From Phialophora verrucosa (Eukaryota > Ascomycota > Eurotiomycetes > Chaetothyriales > Herpotrichiellaceae), in contig MSED01000001.1 of assembly GCA_002099365.1 (NCBI GenBank), forward strand, positions 1,798,001 through 1,862,000: a stretch of 64,000 nucleotides of DNA, in the 5' to 3' direction. Positions 45,391 through 55,774 of this stretch are shown here, in pieces. Within the stretch, counting starts at the first letter, position 1. Each line of letters begins with the position of its first letter. The position numbers and the translations under genes were made by a program. The notes under the pieces are model-generated. The model saw only the letters and a list, made by a program, of their open reading frames with translations. It was not told the DNA's origin and ran no database searches.

Positions 45391-46544
45391 GAGGAGCTAG
45401 TGGAGGTGGATGGTTTTCACCAGAAATTGTGCCAACAGTCTGACCAAGTCTAGACGTGCTCTCGGGCACACTTTATCGCTTGCTTCCACCATGGCCATCG
45501 AGTTTGGCGAGCAGCCTCTGGCGAACAAGCACCGAAAATCCAATCAAGATGGTGGACGTCAAGGAAAGGACGACCGGAGATCCGTCTCCGGATTTCGACC
45601 TCCAAGGTGCCCACGCGCTCGCTCACTTTTGACTGGCTCTTGAACCAAAGGCACCACCACGAGGGGAAAGTCTGTCACTTTACCTCGGGTTGTCAAGAAC
45701 ATAGTACCCTCCACAATGTAGAAGTTGCTGATTGGCCAGGGAAGTCATAGCTGTAGAATCGCATCTCCAACAGTCCAGCTGGACATGTCGTAGGGTTTGA
45801 GGCTTGCTACATGATCACGTCCATCTTGCAATAAGTCCGGAAGGCTGACGATCCAAGATTTGGTCGGCAAAAGGTACTTGCCACATCTTTAAGAGAGCGG
45901 AGCAGGAACTCGAGATTGATACTTGTATGGCGTTGAAAGGGGATGTTCACTTTTGCGGTGACATGTCTTGCCTAGAACTGCCATCCGCCCTTTGTGTTCG
46001 TAGAGTATCAATCCGATAAGAGCAAACAGAGACCGAAACGATCGGTGCAAACCGCGATGACTAAGCCTGGAGAACCTGAGGCGGGTCGGTGGCGGGGAAG
46101 CCATCACTCCTTCTCTTCATCCTGCTTCTCATCGTCTGGCCACACTTGGCAATGTCTACGCAGCCGACCGAGAGCTCAGGAATGATAGTGTCAATCTACA
46201 GATCATGGTTTGCCACGAGCAGGTTGATACCCGAGGCCGGACCTTGGGAGTGCCTCGGGGTTACAACCCCGTCCCTACTCGGCAGGCACATTATTTGCCC
46301 CAAACCTTCGGCTATCATTCTTGGACCACTCTTGAGGCTAGCGCATTCGACTCTGGGGTAGAGATGTCGGGGACCAACGTCCGAATTGTGGGCAAGACAC
46401 CAGTATGGCACCTCCTCCAGGGGTGCAACATATATCCTGTTGTCTAGCTGCTTGGTTAACCTGGGACATTTCCCTTCATTGAATCCCAACGCCTCGTACC
46501 TGAGAGACCCAGGAAGTGCTTCCTAGCACCTTTGAAACTTCGCC
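45391..46544. promoter_or_regulatory. Divergent promoter region, PRISE reductase / Baeyer-Villiger monooxygenase
   Basis: No gene recognised. Contains the extended palindrome at 45574-45591. Confidence 0.55.
45574..45591. promoter_or_regulatory. Cluster motif copy 1: CCGGAGA-N4-TCTCCGG
   Basis: Perfect 7-bp inverted repeat with a 4-bp spacer (TCCG). The inner CGG-N10-CCG layout is a known target geometry for Zn2Cys6 dimers (for example yeast Put3). The same CGGAGA-N4-TCTCCG core recurs at 62710-62725 and a half-matching copy at 53060-53075. Confidence 0.6.
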
Positions 46545-48218
46545 ATGGGTTCAATCAGCGAGAAAAGCTACGATGCAATCGTCATTGGGGCAGGCTTCAG
46601 CGGCCTCTTCTTGTTGCACGAACTCCGCAAAGCGGGCTTCTCGGCCAAGATCATAGAAGCCGGTTCTGGTCCCGGTGGCATCTGGTAAAGCGCCTCGCAG
46701 TGTCAATGATGCGATGGACCAACTGACGCTTCTACTAGGCACTTAAATCGCTACCCTGGCGCTCGTGTCGACACTGAGGTCCCCCAATACTCCTACTCCG
46801 ACCCCGCTACATGGTCGACCTGGCAATGGAAACAGCGATTCCCAGACAGAGACGAACTTGTTAGCTACTTTGAACATGTTGTTGATGTCTGGGACCTCCG
46901 TCCCGACATTATCTGGAATACCCAAGTGACTGCAGCGCATTGGGACGAGTCTCAAAGCCGGTGGAAGATTGAGGTCAACGGTGATCCATACGACACCTAC
47001 ACCTGCAAGTTCTTCTGTCCTTGCACCGGCTTTGCTGCCAAGTCATATACTCCACCGTTCCCCGGTCTTGAAACATTCAAAGGCAAGATCTATCACTCCG
47101 GCCACTGGCCCGAAGGTGGCGTAAACATGACCGGCGAGCGAGTTTGCGTCATCGGAACTGGGGCAACTGGCGTACAAGCGATCCAAGAGATCGGCCGTGT
47201 AGCAAAACATCTTACCGTTGTCCAGAGAACGCCTAACACGGCGTTGCCGATGAGGAATGATCCTATTGATGAACTGAGGAATCAGTACTTCAAGGACAAC
47301 ATTCCGGAATGGAAGAAGAAGCAATGCACTACCTTCGCCGGCTTCACCTACGACTTCAGACCTGGAAAAATTATGGATCTTCCCTTGGAGAAGCGTCGCG
47401 AGATCTACGAGGAGCTGTTCTCGACCGGAGGCCTTCACTTTTGGCTGGGTACCTGTGCCGACGTTCTTGCGGACAAGGTGGCCAACGAAGAGGCGTACCA
47501 GTTCTGGCGAGAGAAGACGCTGAAACGCATCAAGAATCCCGACAAGGCCAGAAAACTTGCCCCAGAGGGACAACTTGATCCGTTCGGTACCAAGAGAATC
47601 AGCCTCGAGCAGAACTATTTTGAAATTTTGGACCAAGACAACGTCGACATCATCTACACACGCGAGACTGCCATCAAGGAATTCGTGCCAGAAGGTCTCA
47701 AGACTGAAGACGGCCAGCTCCACGAGTTTGATATCTTGGTTTTGGCCACCGGCTTCGACTTTGTCACTGGCGGCCTCACCCGGATCGACATCCGTGGCGT
47801 TAACAACCAGTCAGTCAAGGACAAGTTCGCCAAGGGCGTTCACACCAACCTTGGAATGACCATCCAAGGCTTCCCCAACATGTTCTTTATGTACGGCCCA
47901 CAAGCTCCGACTGCCTTTGCCACTGGCCCCGTCTCCGCAGAAGCCCAAGGTGCCTGGATAGTGGGCTGCATAAAACATATCACCGAGAACAACTACAAGA
48001 GCATCAATGCAACTGACGAGGCGGAGAAGGAGTGGCGAGCCCATGTCAACGAGGGTGCAGAACAGGGTCTCTTCAAGGAGGCCCACAGTTGGTACTTTGG
48101 TGACAACATCCCTGGAAAGCCACGCGAGGCATTGAACTACATGGCTGGCATGCCACTGTACAAACAGAAGTGCCAGGAGTCGGTGGACGCGGGGTATAAG
48201 GGTTTCGTCCTGGCATAA
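46545..48218 (+). CDS. Type I Baeyer-Villiger monooxygenase
   Basis: Two exons, 46545-46684 and 46739-48218, with a 54 bp intron (GTAAAG...CTAG); the split Trp codon rebuilds [15 protein letters not shown]. The product has 539 residues, the normal size for cyclohexanone-type enzymes. FAD site GAGFSG at residues 15-20; the diagnostic BVMO motif FxGxxxHxxxW is perfect at 160-170 ([11 protein letters not shown]); NADPH site [10 protein letters not shown] near 184-193; ATGFD motif in the C-terminal half. It inserts oxygen next to a ketone, giving an ester or lactone, using NADPH and O2. Probably cytosolic. The HSL-type esterase 3 kb away could hydrolyse such a product. The ATG is in good context (CGCCATGG). 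Confidence 0.94.
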
Positions 48219-49016
48219 GATATTACCGAATGTCCTAGAATTCGTACCTGATATTTATTACTTGAACAACGAAACATGCAATTCAAAACTTGGACAAAGT
48301 AGCCTGGGGTTTGACATGGATTAGAGCACTCAAGACCATTTGCCAAAGCAAGAGCCAGTCAGAATGCCCGAGGCAGCAATGTCACAATGCCCCCTCTAGT
48401 GATCAAATGCTCCCTTGCAAGTCGTGTGATTGCCTGGGGACCTTGCGAGGCCGTTCTAGCCTGGAGCCGACTTTGTCGGACTATGGCCACCGCCCTCCTC
48501 TCGCTTCCACGGCAATAGTTCTCCAGATTCCAGATACTTGCACACTGATCATTCCCGGGGTTTTGACAAGCTTAGCGAGAAATGTGGCCCATGCGCGAAT
48601 TAGGATAAGGGAAGAGAAAAGATGTTAAGCAAAGACGATCTTGAATTTTGGCAGGCTGGAATCGGACGTGGACAAGCTTCCTCCTCGCATTGTAGCCGAT
48701 GTAATTCTGTCTCAGGGCCCAATCCATGTTTTCGGGATGAGGCCGATTAGGCCTGGTCTTTTACTCTGTTTAATCGAAAATGGACTGTAGGTAGTTGTGA
48801 GCGTCTGTGCTGTCCAGCCTCGGTCGAATTTGTATGTCGAGCCTGTCATGAACGAGGCTTCATCACTCGAAGGAAGGGGATCACATTCGCGACCTCTCGC
48901 GATTCGGCTTGTCGGTGAAGAGCTTGACGGCTTGTCTTCAGGGTTCTCTTCCTGCGTCCAGATTGCAGGGCGCGAGCTAGTGGCGTAGCAATGATTGCTA
49001 GCCACTCCTACTATTA
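48219..49016. other. Intergenic, no gene seen
   Basis: 3' flank of the BVMO gene up to the transposon. A 98-codon open frame on the minus strand next to the element has no recognisable motif. Confidence 0.45.
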
Positions 49017-49047
49017 CGGGGAATCCCTGTCACGTGCACGCTACCAC
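49017..49047 (+). repeat. Left terminal inverted repeat
   Basis: 31 bp starting CGGGGAATCCC, preceded by TA; identical to the reverse complement of the right end. It contains a CACGTG palindrome. Confidence 0.95.
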
Positions 49048-49106
49048 TTCTTGCACACATTCGAATATTTCATGCATACTCTTCAAAATTATTTTAATTA
49101 ACAACC

Positions 49107-50980
49107 ATGGCACCAATCGAGGACGCAATTGCTGATCTGGCATCGCAAGAGGCCCCGAATATTGCAGCTACAGCTGAAAGGTACGGTATTAAACGTTCAA
49201 CCCTCTTAAGACGCTGGAGAGGCTAAACCGCTAGTCGGCAGGCGTATATAGACTCGATCTTATTACTCACTAAGTAACAATAAAAGAACTTCGTTACTTA
49301 TATTAATAAGCTTACCGAGAGAGGTATTCTTCCGACTAATATAATAGTCTGTAACTTTATATAAGATATCTATTAAAAATAGCCTAATAAGAACTAGATA
49401 TACCGGTTTATTTAGGCTAATAAGAATACACTAGTATCTAGGTATTTAGTAAGGGCCGATTTAAACTATAAAAAGATAGATAATATATACTAGTATCGCC
49501 TTTATTTTAAGCTAGTAAGCGCTTTATTATTATCGCTATTAAGTACTTATAATATATAGATTACTACTAAAATTACTTAATATAATATCCTCCCTAAAAA
49601 TATTTATAATATAGATAAAAAAGGCTTCTTAATTAATATTCTTTAAAAGACTAAGAAGGTCTTTACTAAAAGCCTCTTTAATAATAGTAAATTACTCGAT
49701 ACTAGTTAAGATAGTAATCGTAAATAAATTATAATCCTTATAATTATCTATATAAATAGTAACTCTCTACCCCCCTCTTTTATATACTAAACCCTTATAG
49801 GTAACCTTTAAGATAGTTAACTAGATAATTTCAACACTAAGAAGGATAAGGCCTTCTTTATATTCTCTTTAATAAGCTAGATAAATAATAAAATCGGGTA
49901 TATATAGCTAATAACTATATTCGATTAATTTACTAAGCTAAAAGTACGAAATAAGCGTAACTATCGCCTTCTCTTCTTAGATAGATATACTAGCTATATT
50001 AATATAAAGTTTTTAACCTAATATAAGTAGTATTAAGTCCTTATCGCCGTTTATCCTCTATATTCGACTTATCGCCTTTAGCCGCTCGATATTAGCCTAT
50101 TTAGCCCTTTAGCGAACTATTACTCTTAAGAACTTAATATTTAAATTAATAAGATATAAGGCTTATATTATATTAATAAGAGAGAGTTTTTTAGACTATT
50201 TTACTCTATTTAGTATCGCGTAATAACCTTTACTAATATCTTTAGTAGCTAAAAGAGAATAGGATTATAGCCTCTTAACCTAAAAGAGGTATTATAGTAA
50301 ATTTAGCACCGAATATAAGCCTTAAGCTATTTAATAGCCTCCTCTCTCTCTATAGATAATATTCGATAAGCACGAAGCTTCTTTAAATAATTAGTAGGGC
50401 TATAACTAAATCTAGATACCTAAAAGCTTCGAGACTTAATAGAAAAGCTATCTATATAAATAAACCTTCTATAGGCCGAGAACGAAGGCTTACAGTATAC
50501 TATATATACGGAAAAGAGGCGGAGATAATACGGGAAGCCTTTATTTTATAATCTTAATAAAAATAATAAAGGTAAGGTAATATTCTTTAGTCCGACTAAG
50601 ATTTAGACCGTATAACAGTAAATTTAAGAATAGGCACACTAAAAGGACTAATAATAAGCTTAAAAGACCGAAATAAAACAGTAATAACAGCTATAGAAGG
50701 AAGAGAACCAGCAGTTAGTGTTATAAAGGCGTTAATAGAGAGAACAGCTGCGCCTCGAACGATAGGCTTAAAAGGATAAGATAATATATAATAAATAGGT
50801 AAACTAGCAGCTTTAAGAAGGCCTTAACTAGTAAGATAGTATACTAAAGACCCCTACTACAGTATCAGCACTTAAAGAAGAGGTTATTATCGATGCCGGT
50901 AGCGCCGCGGAGGAAGAGGGTGCTAAACAGCGTGCCGCGAGGCCGCGGAGGCACGTTGCGCCGCCGAGGCATTTACAGGG
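49107..50980 (+). pseudogene. Transposase relic, pogo/Fot1 family
   Basis: The ATG at 49107 opens 39 codons whose product (APNIAATAERYGIKRSTLLRR) is a typical helix-turn-helix of pogo/Fot1 transposases. The stop at 49224 is a TAA where a Gln codon would be expected, and further TAA codons follow in a still-readable frame (KLTERGI segment about 49310). Conversions of CAA to TAA are what RIP produces. The catalytic DDE region is not identifiable by eye in the mutated stretch. The 3' limit is approximate. Confidence 0.8.
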
Positions 50981-51112
50981 TTATGAATTATATTAATAAG
51001 ATGGTCATATATTCGTGCCGACAATTGCAAAATAACAGCTTGTTTAGATGCGCGGTTGCAAAATAATTAATAATTGCGCAACAGCCATGATGAACTGCAA
51101 GGCGTGCATTGC

Positions 51113-51143
51113 GTGGTAGCGTGCACGTGACAGGGATTCCCCG
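51113..51143 (-). repeat. Right terminal inverted repeat
   Basis: 31 bp exactly complementary to the left end, followed by TA at 51144-51145. Confidence 0.95.
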
Positions 51144-51361
51144 TATAGTTTCTCAACGTATTCAAAAGCTCACTGGAGCCACAAACCTGGAGCAACCGAT
51201 GTCACCTTAATGTTGTGACACTAGCAACGTTAACCTGGAAGGGGAAAATATTCTTAGAGCACAGCAAACGCCCAATCTGGGTAATTGCTATATTGCTCCA
51301 CCTAAGATTTATGTATTCTGGACTAGCAGGGCATCTCGGCTCAATATAATGCTCTCGTCGC

Positions 51362-52611
51362 TCACTTTCCGCTCAGGCTGCGGACAAAGTCAACACAATT
51401 GTTCCAGTACTCCTGAGTCTGCTTCAGCTGGGGGAACATATAGAAACCATGAGGCAGTCCTTTGTATGTGCGCAGAGTGACTGGGACTTTAGCTGCCTGG
51501 AGAGCTTCAGCATACGCCAGACCCTCGTCACGAAGAGGGTCTAGTCCGGCGACTTGTATCACTGCCCCATCTATTTGTCAGTGTGTGCCATGGAGTAAGC
51601 AATCGAGGGTACTAACGTGCTGGTGGCAATCCATTGAGGTCCTTGGCCAGCAAGGGACTGGCATAGACCTCAGGAGTCGCTTCTGGCAAGTATTGCTCCC
51701 AAAACCAGAACATCTTTGGGGCATCGACAACACTGGCGTCTTTGTTTTGCTGGTAGCTTCCTCCAGCGTATCGGTCGGATGGGAAATGCTTTGGGTGGCA
51801 TGTCACGGGTATGTTCAGTATCTGACCGACCACCCCTGACACTTTCTCGTCTCTCGCTTTCTGTGCTAAGACGGCGGCCTGCGTGGAAGGTTGGATGTTT
51901 GTTCATAGACAGGTAGAAGTTTGCTCAGAACTCACAATGTTACCACCTGCGCTCCCGCCTGCCACGATAATACGTTCTGGGTCAATACCCAACTTTGTTG
52001 CATTTGATTTGCACTGTCCGTCTCAGTTCATACAATCCGGAAGGTCGGGAATAGCTCTTCGTACCCATTGTAGGACATCAAAGCAGTCATTGATGGGATA
52101 AGGATATTTGAACTCTGGTGCCATGCGGTAGTCGACACTGACGACGACCGCGCCACCTTTGGCGGCCAACAATCTGTTCTCAACTTCTTCCACCTCGTGG
52201 CTACCTACCACCCAGCCTGACTCAACCATCAGCCTGGCTACCCAACAACGACGTGCTTGTGGACAATACGGACTACTGACCTCCTCCATGTGCTTTCAGA
52301 ACCAGTGTCGCTCCATTCTCACATTGCAGAGGCTTATAGATCCTGATGCCGACCTTGGTGCCATCACGGACGGGAGCCACCTGATCGAACACTGTATAGT
52401 CCTGTCCAGGCTGAGGAGCATTGTCTGGAAAAGCGACCGGTGCACTCAGCCAAGCGGCTTTAAACTCGTTTAGAGGCAGCGACCATAATTCAGCGAAGTC
52501 CTTGTCGGCCTGGTCCTTCAGCTTCGCAAATTCCGGGTCAATCTCAGAGAGATGGCCATGCTTTGCGGGAGGGCCCTGCCACTCAGGGCCACTAGGCAGG
52601 AGTTGCACCAT
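51362..52611 (-). CDS. HSL-family (alpha/beta-hydrolase fold 3) esterase
   Basis: Five exons: 52281-52611, 52065-52216, 51936-52013, 51617-51878 and 51362-51570. Introns are 46 to 64 bp and all joins keep frame; the product has 343 residues. The HGGG oxyanion motif begins near residue 108 and is split by intron 1. The nucleophile elbow is GGSAGG with Ser182, in exon 3. The acid is Asp285 in GLDPLRDEG and the base His315 in GLPHGFY. VDYRMAPEFKYPYPINDC is the family's usual strand-turn. No signal peptide is apparent. It is an intracellular carboxylester hydrolase, divergent from the MFS transporter gene. In context it could cleave an ester or lactone made by the nearby Baeyer-Villiger monooxygenase; this is inference. 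Confidence 0.88.
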
Positions 52612-53166
52612 GATGGTGGTCAGTTTTGTTAGACGTCTAAGAGATACGCCGTGCGTCGTTGATCGTGCCTTCTTATTATCAGGCAGGAATCGTGGTCTAC
52701 TTCGAAATGACTCTGGCAAAGTCTGATGGATTTTCCCCTTCCGTGTGCGTGGGCATAAAGTTGTGTCCGGCAAGCTCGGCGCCGAAAACCTTAGAGATGG
52801 ATCTTGATCTATCGATTTTGCCCAGAACCCTGTCTGCTTAGGCGTCCACGTCCTTCGTTGAATGATGGCCGGCCCTGTCTGCGAGCGACCAGCCTCTCGG
52901 TTTAGCTGATGCTGCCGACGACTAGGTGGCCTCGACCGACCCGAGCACATGGGGGAAGCGAGACGGTACAGTCGCTGGACATTGTTTTCCACGCGCCACC
53001 AGAGTCCGTTCTTTCGCAACGGTGGGTTGCTAGCTCAATCCTGCGCAGCCGACCATGAGCGGACTATGGTCTCCGCGCTGCCTGTCCACCCCCTTTACCC
53101 CCGTACCCCGGACCCCGGTATTGTCGTCAAGGAGGTGAACGTATATGTAACTTTGCATTTGGTCCC
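52612..53166. promoter_or_regulatory. Divergent promoter region, esterase / MFS transporter
   Basis: 555 bp. Contains a CGG-N10-CCG element (listed) and a 12-bp perfect palindrome TTAGACGTCTAA at 52629-52640, just upstream of the esterase start. Confidence 0.55.
53060..53075. promoter_or_regulatory. Cluster motif copy 2: CGGACT-N4-TCTCCG
   Basis: CGG-N10-CCG with one half (TCTCCG) identical to the palindrome found in the two other divergent promoters of this cluster; the other half matches CGGA only. It lies 91 bp upstream of the transporter ATG. Confidence 0.5.
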
Positions 53167-55102
53167 ATGAGCTTCAAAGAGAGGACTGTACCGGCTGACA
53201 GCTTGCAAATCACTCACTCCTCGTTCATATACAATTCTTCCAGTATGGGCCACATTCGGGCGAAAGCCAACAGGTACAACTTCGCCGTTGCCTTCTTCGT
53301 TGCCTTGGGCTCCTTCACCTACGGTTTCAATTCTGCCATCATCGGTTCAGTCATCGGTCTCCCATCTTTCTACCAATACTTCGATTTCACACCTACCAGC
53401 AGCTATGGTGGCAACATTATCGGGGCCAGTAACGGCCTTTATGCCGGGGCTGGCTGCATTGGATGCTGGACCGTCTTCTGGCTCCTCGACAACCTGGGCA
53501 GGAAACGCGCCGTTCAAGTGATTTGCGCCGTCTGTGTCATCTCGGCAGCGATTCAGGCAGGTTCCGTCCACATCGGCATGTTCCTGGCCGGTCGGTTCCT
53601 CAACGGTGTGGGAGTGGGATTCGTCAACACCGCCATCCCGACCTACATCTCTGAGATTTCTCCGCCCGCACAAAGAGGAAGGATTGTCGGATCCCATGGT
53701 TTCATCATCTGCTTCTCATACGTAAGTTGTCCGCTTCTTCGACTTGTTCCTTTGCGCAGCTGCTGAATGTCTCGACTTCAAGGCGGCTTCTGGCTGGGCG
53801 GGCTTCGGAACCTATTACGAGGACAATCCCACCATTCAGTGGCGACTGCTTCTGTCTTTGCAAATCGTGGCACCCTTGCTTCTCCTGGTTGGAAGCCCCC
53901 TCATCCCCGAGTCACCTCGATGGCTCGTCCAGAAAGGAAAGAATGAACAGGGTACGTTGTCGCGCATGTTTCGAACACAACGGGGTTTGCACGGCATCGC
54001 GGTGGGCTGACTTGCATGTTTACGCAGGCCTCAAGGTCCTGGAGAAGCTCCATGCTCACCCAAGCGACTTGGAACATATCGGCGCCCAGGAGGAGTTCCT
54101 GCAGATCCGACGGCAGATCGAGCTCGAGAAGTCACGGCCGAATCTCAACACAATCCAGCTTCTCATGTCTCCCAAATACCGAAAGAGGATGATGTTCGGC
54201 TTTTACCTGCAGGCAATGTGTCAAAGCACCGGAGTCCTGGTGATTTCCAACTACATGGTCCTGTTGCTGAACAACCTGGGTGTGACCGGTTCTACTCCAC
54301 TGCTTCTTCTGGCCGTCTACAACTCCTGGGCGGCAGCATTGAACTACGTCAATGCGATCTACATCGACCGCATCGGACGCAGACGGATCATCTTGATTGG
54401 CCTGGTGAGATACAGTTAACCTTCGGGCAAAGCGATGCGTTGTCCTGACTGACACTTCCTTTCAGACTGGTTGCGTCTTCTGCCTCATCTTGGTGACGGC
54501 ACTGAGCGCTCACTACACCGACGTCGGCAACACGAACAAGGCCGGCCAAGGCGCGTGCATCGCCTTCATCTTCTTGTTTGTCACCTTCTACGGCTTCGGC
54601 GTCGACGTGTCGAGCTACGTCTACTGCTCCGAAATCTTCCCAACCAACATCCGGGCCAAGGGCGTTGGGTGGTCTGTGAGCGGGCTGTTCTTGATGACAA
54701 CCGGTGAGTCCCAAGCAAGGCAAACGGTAGGTGCAAAAGAGCGCTGACTGTGGATGATGTTTAGTGTACACCACCGCGGCCGGACCGGCGTTCAACCACA
54801 TCGGCTGGAAATTCTACCTGGTCTTCATCCTGGTCACTTCCTGCATGCTGCCATATTTCTACTGGAAATTCCCAGAGACGAAGGGTCTCAGTCTCGAAGA
54901 GGTCGGTGGTCTCTTCGGCGATGAGGTCGCCATCGATACTAGCCATCTCACGGACGAGCAGCAAGCCGCTCTTGACGACGAGCTCCGTGACGAACGAAAG
55001 CGCCAACATGTGTCCGAAAAGGATCTCGCCGATGCCAACACCACTGGTTCTCCGGAAAGCAACAGCATGTCGGAGACCAAGCATGTCGAAAAAGTTGCTT
55101 GA
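53167..55102 (+). CDS. MFS sugar-porter-type transporter
   Basis: Five exons: 53167-53721, 53783-53951, 54028-54404, 54466-54703 and 54765-55102; 558 residues. About twelve membrane helices. Sugar-porter signatures: GRKR after helix 2, RFLNGVGVGF with the following PTYISEISPPAQRG, PESPRWLVQKGK in the central loop, the second-half loop DRIGRRR, and PETKGLSLEE after helix 12. The first intron must use an AAG acceptor to keep frame; the CAG 38 bp upstream breaks it. The cytosolic C-terminal tail is acidic. The substrate may be a sugar, a polyol, an aromatic acid or the cluster's own metabolite. A later ATG (53245, MGHIRAKAN) is another possible start. Confidence 0.9.
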
Positions 55103-55774
55103 TTCGAAGCCTGCCTGGTGATCTACCCTCTCCCGGCACTCACGTATGGCACGGCTTGGAACTCGCAATCGTTAATAGAGCTCGAGTGATACCGAAACAT
55201 GTCCCCACATTCTGCAATCTCGCACGAGCGATCGGTGATATAAGTGGAGCTCTTAATCCTCCTACGATGTAATATCTCAAACACAACGATATGAATAGTC
55301 AGGGGGCAAAATCCAAGTCGGAAGTTTCTGCCCTTTCAGGATGCATCTCATCCGTTTCCTTGTCAAAGAAAGTGCTGCTACTAATGCTGGGAGGGTTTCA
55401 GCTAGACGTTCCAGTGCCTGAAAAGTCCAATCACAGTAGGCGTGCTTGACGGCTTGGTATGAAGTAATAACATCGGCGCCAGCTTCTGGTCCATCTGAAG
55501 TTTGGCCCATTGATGACGGGAAGTCATTGGGTGGGATGTAGCTCGCAGACGCCAGGCGCCTCACAGAGCTTGCTCCAAGCCCGCGTGGTTAGGAGAAACA
55601 TGTCGCATGCTCCCCCTGGCTCTTCCCGTGATCCATTGGCGTTATTTCGAGGGGAGGTCCAATATCAACACCCTATTTTGACCCGTTTGGGCTTTCATTG
55701 AAGGACATGAGGAAAAGCCACGAGCCAGCCCGGTACGGCAGGCATGTATGGCATATGAGTGCCATGGCGTTTTC
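55103..55774. other. Intergenic between convergent genes
   Basis: 3' flanks of the transporter and the Zn2Cys6 regulator. No gene recognised. Confidence 0.45.

Larger units (their letters stand above)
49017..51143. mobile_element. RIP-degraded pogo/Fot1-type Tc1-mariner DNA transposon
   Basis: A 2127 bp element bounded by perfect 31-bp terminal inverted repeats and flanked by TA on both sides, the target duplication of Tc1/mariner elements. The plus strand encodes the start of a transposase with a CENP-B/pogo-like helix-turn-helix. From about 49230 to 50880 it is strongly AT-rich, with TA words abundant and CA/TG very scarce, the signature of repeat-induced point mutation, and full of stops. 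The two ends stay GC-normal. It sits between two convergent 3' ends (BVMO and esterase), so it interrupts no gene. No activity is expected from this copy. Confidence 0.9.

Noticed and set aside
51936..52013. Apparent frameshift at the catalytic Ser of the esterase
   Set aside because: Rechecking the bases across the line break showed the frame is intact; GGSAGG reads through normally.
53727..54419. 230-codon open frame in the MFS region in a different frame
   Set aside because: It runs through a predicted intron and the codons in this frame do not give transporter helices in its first part; only the rebuilt exons do.
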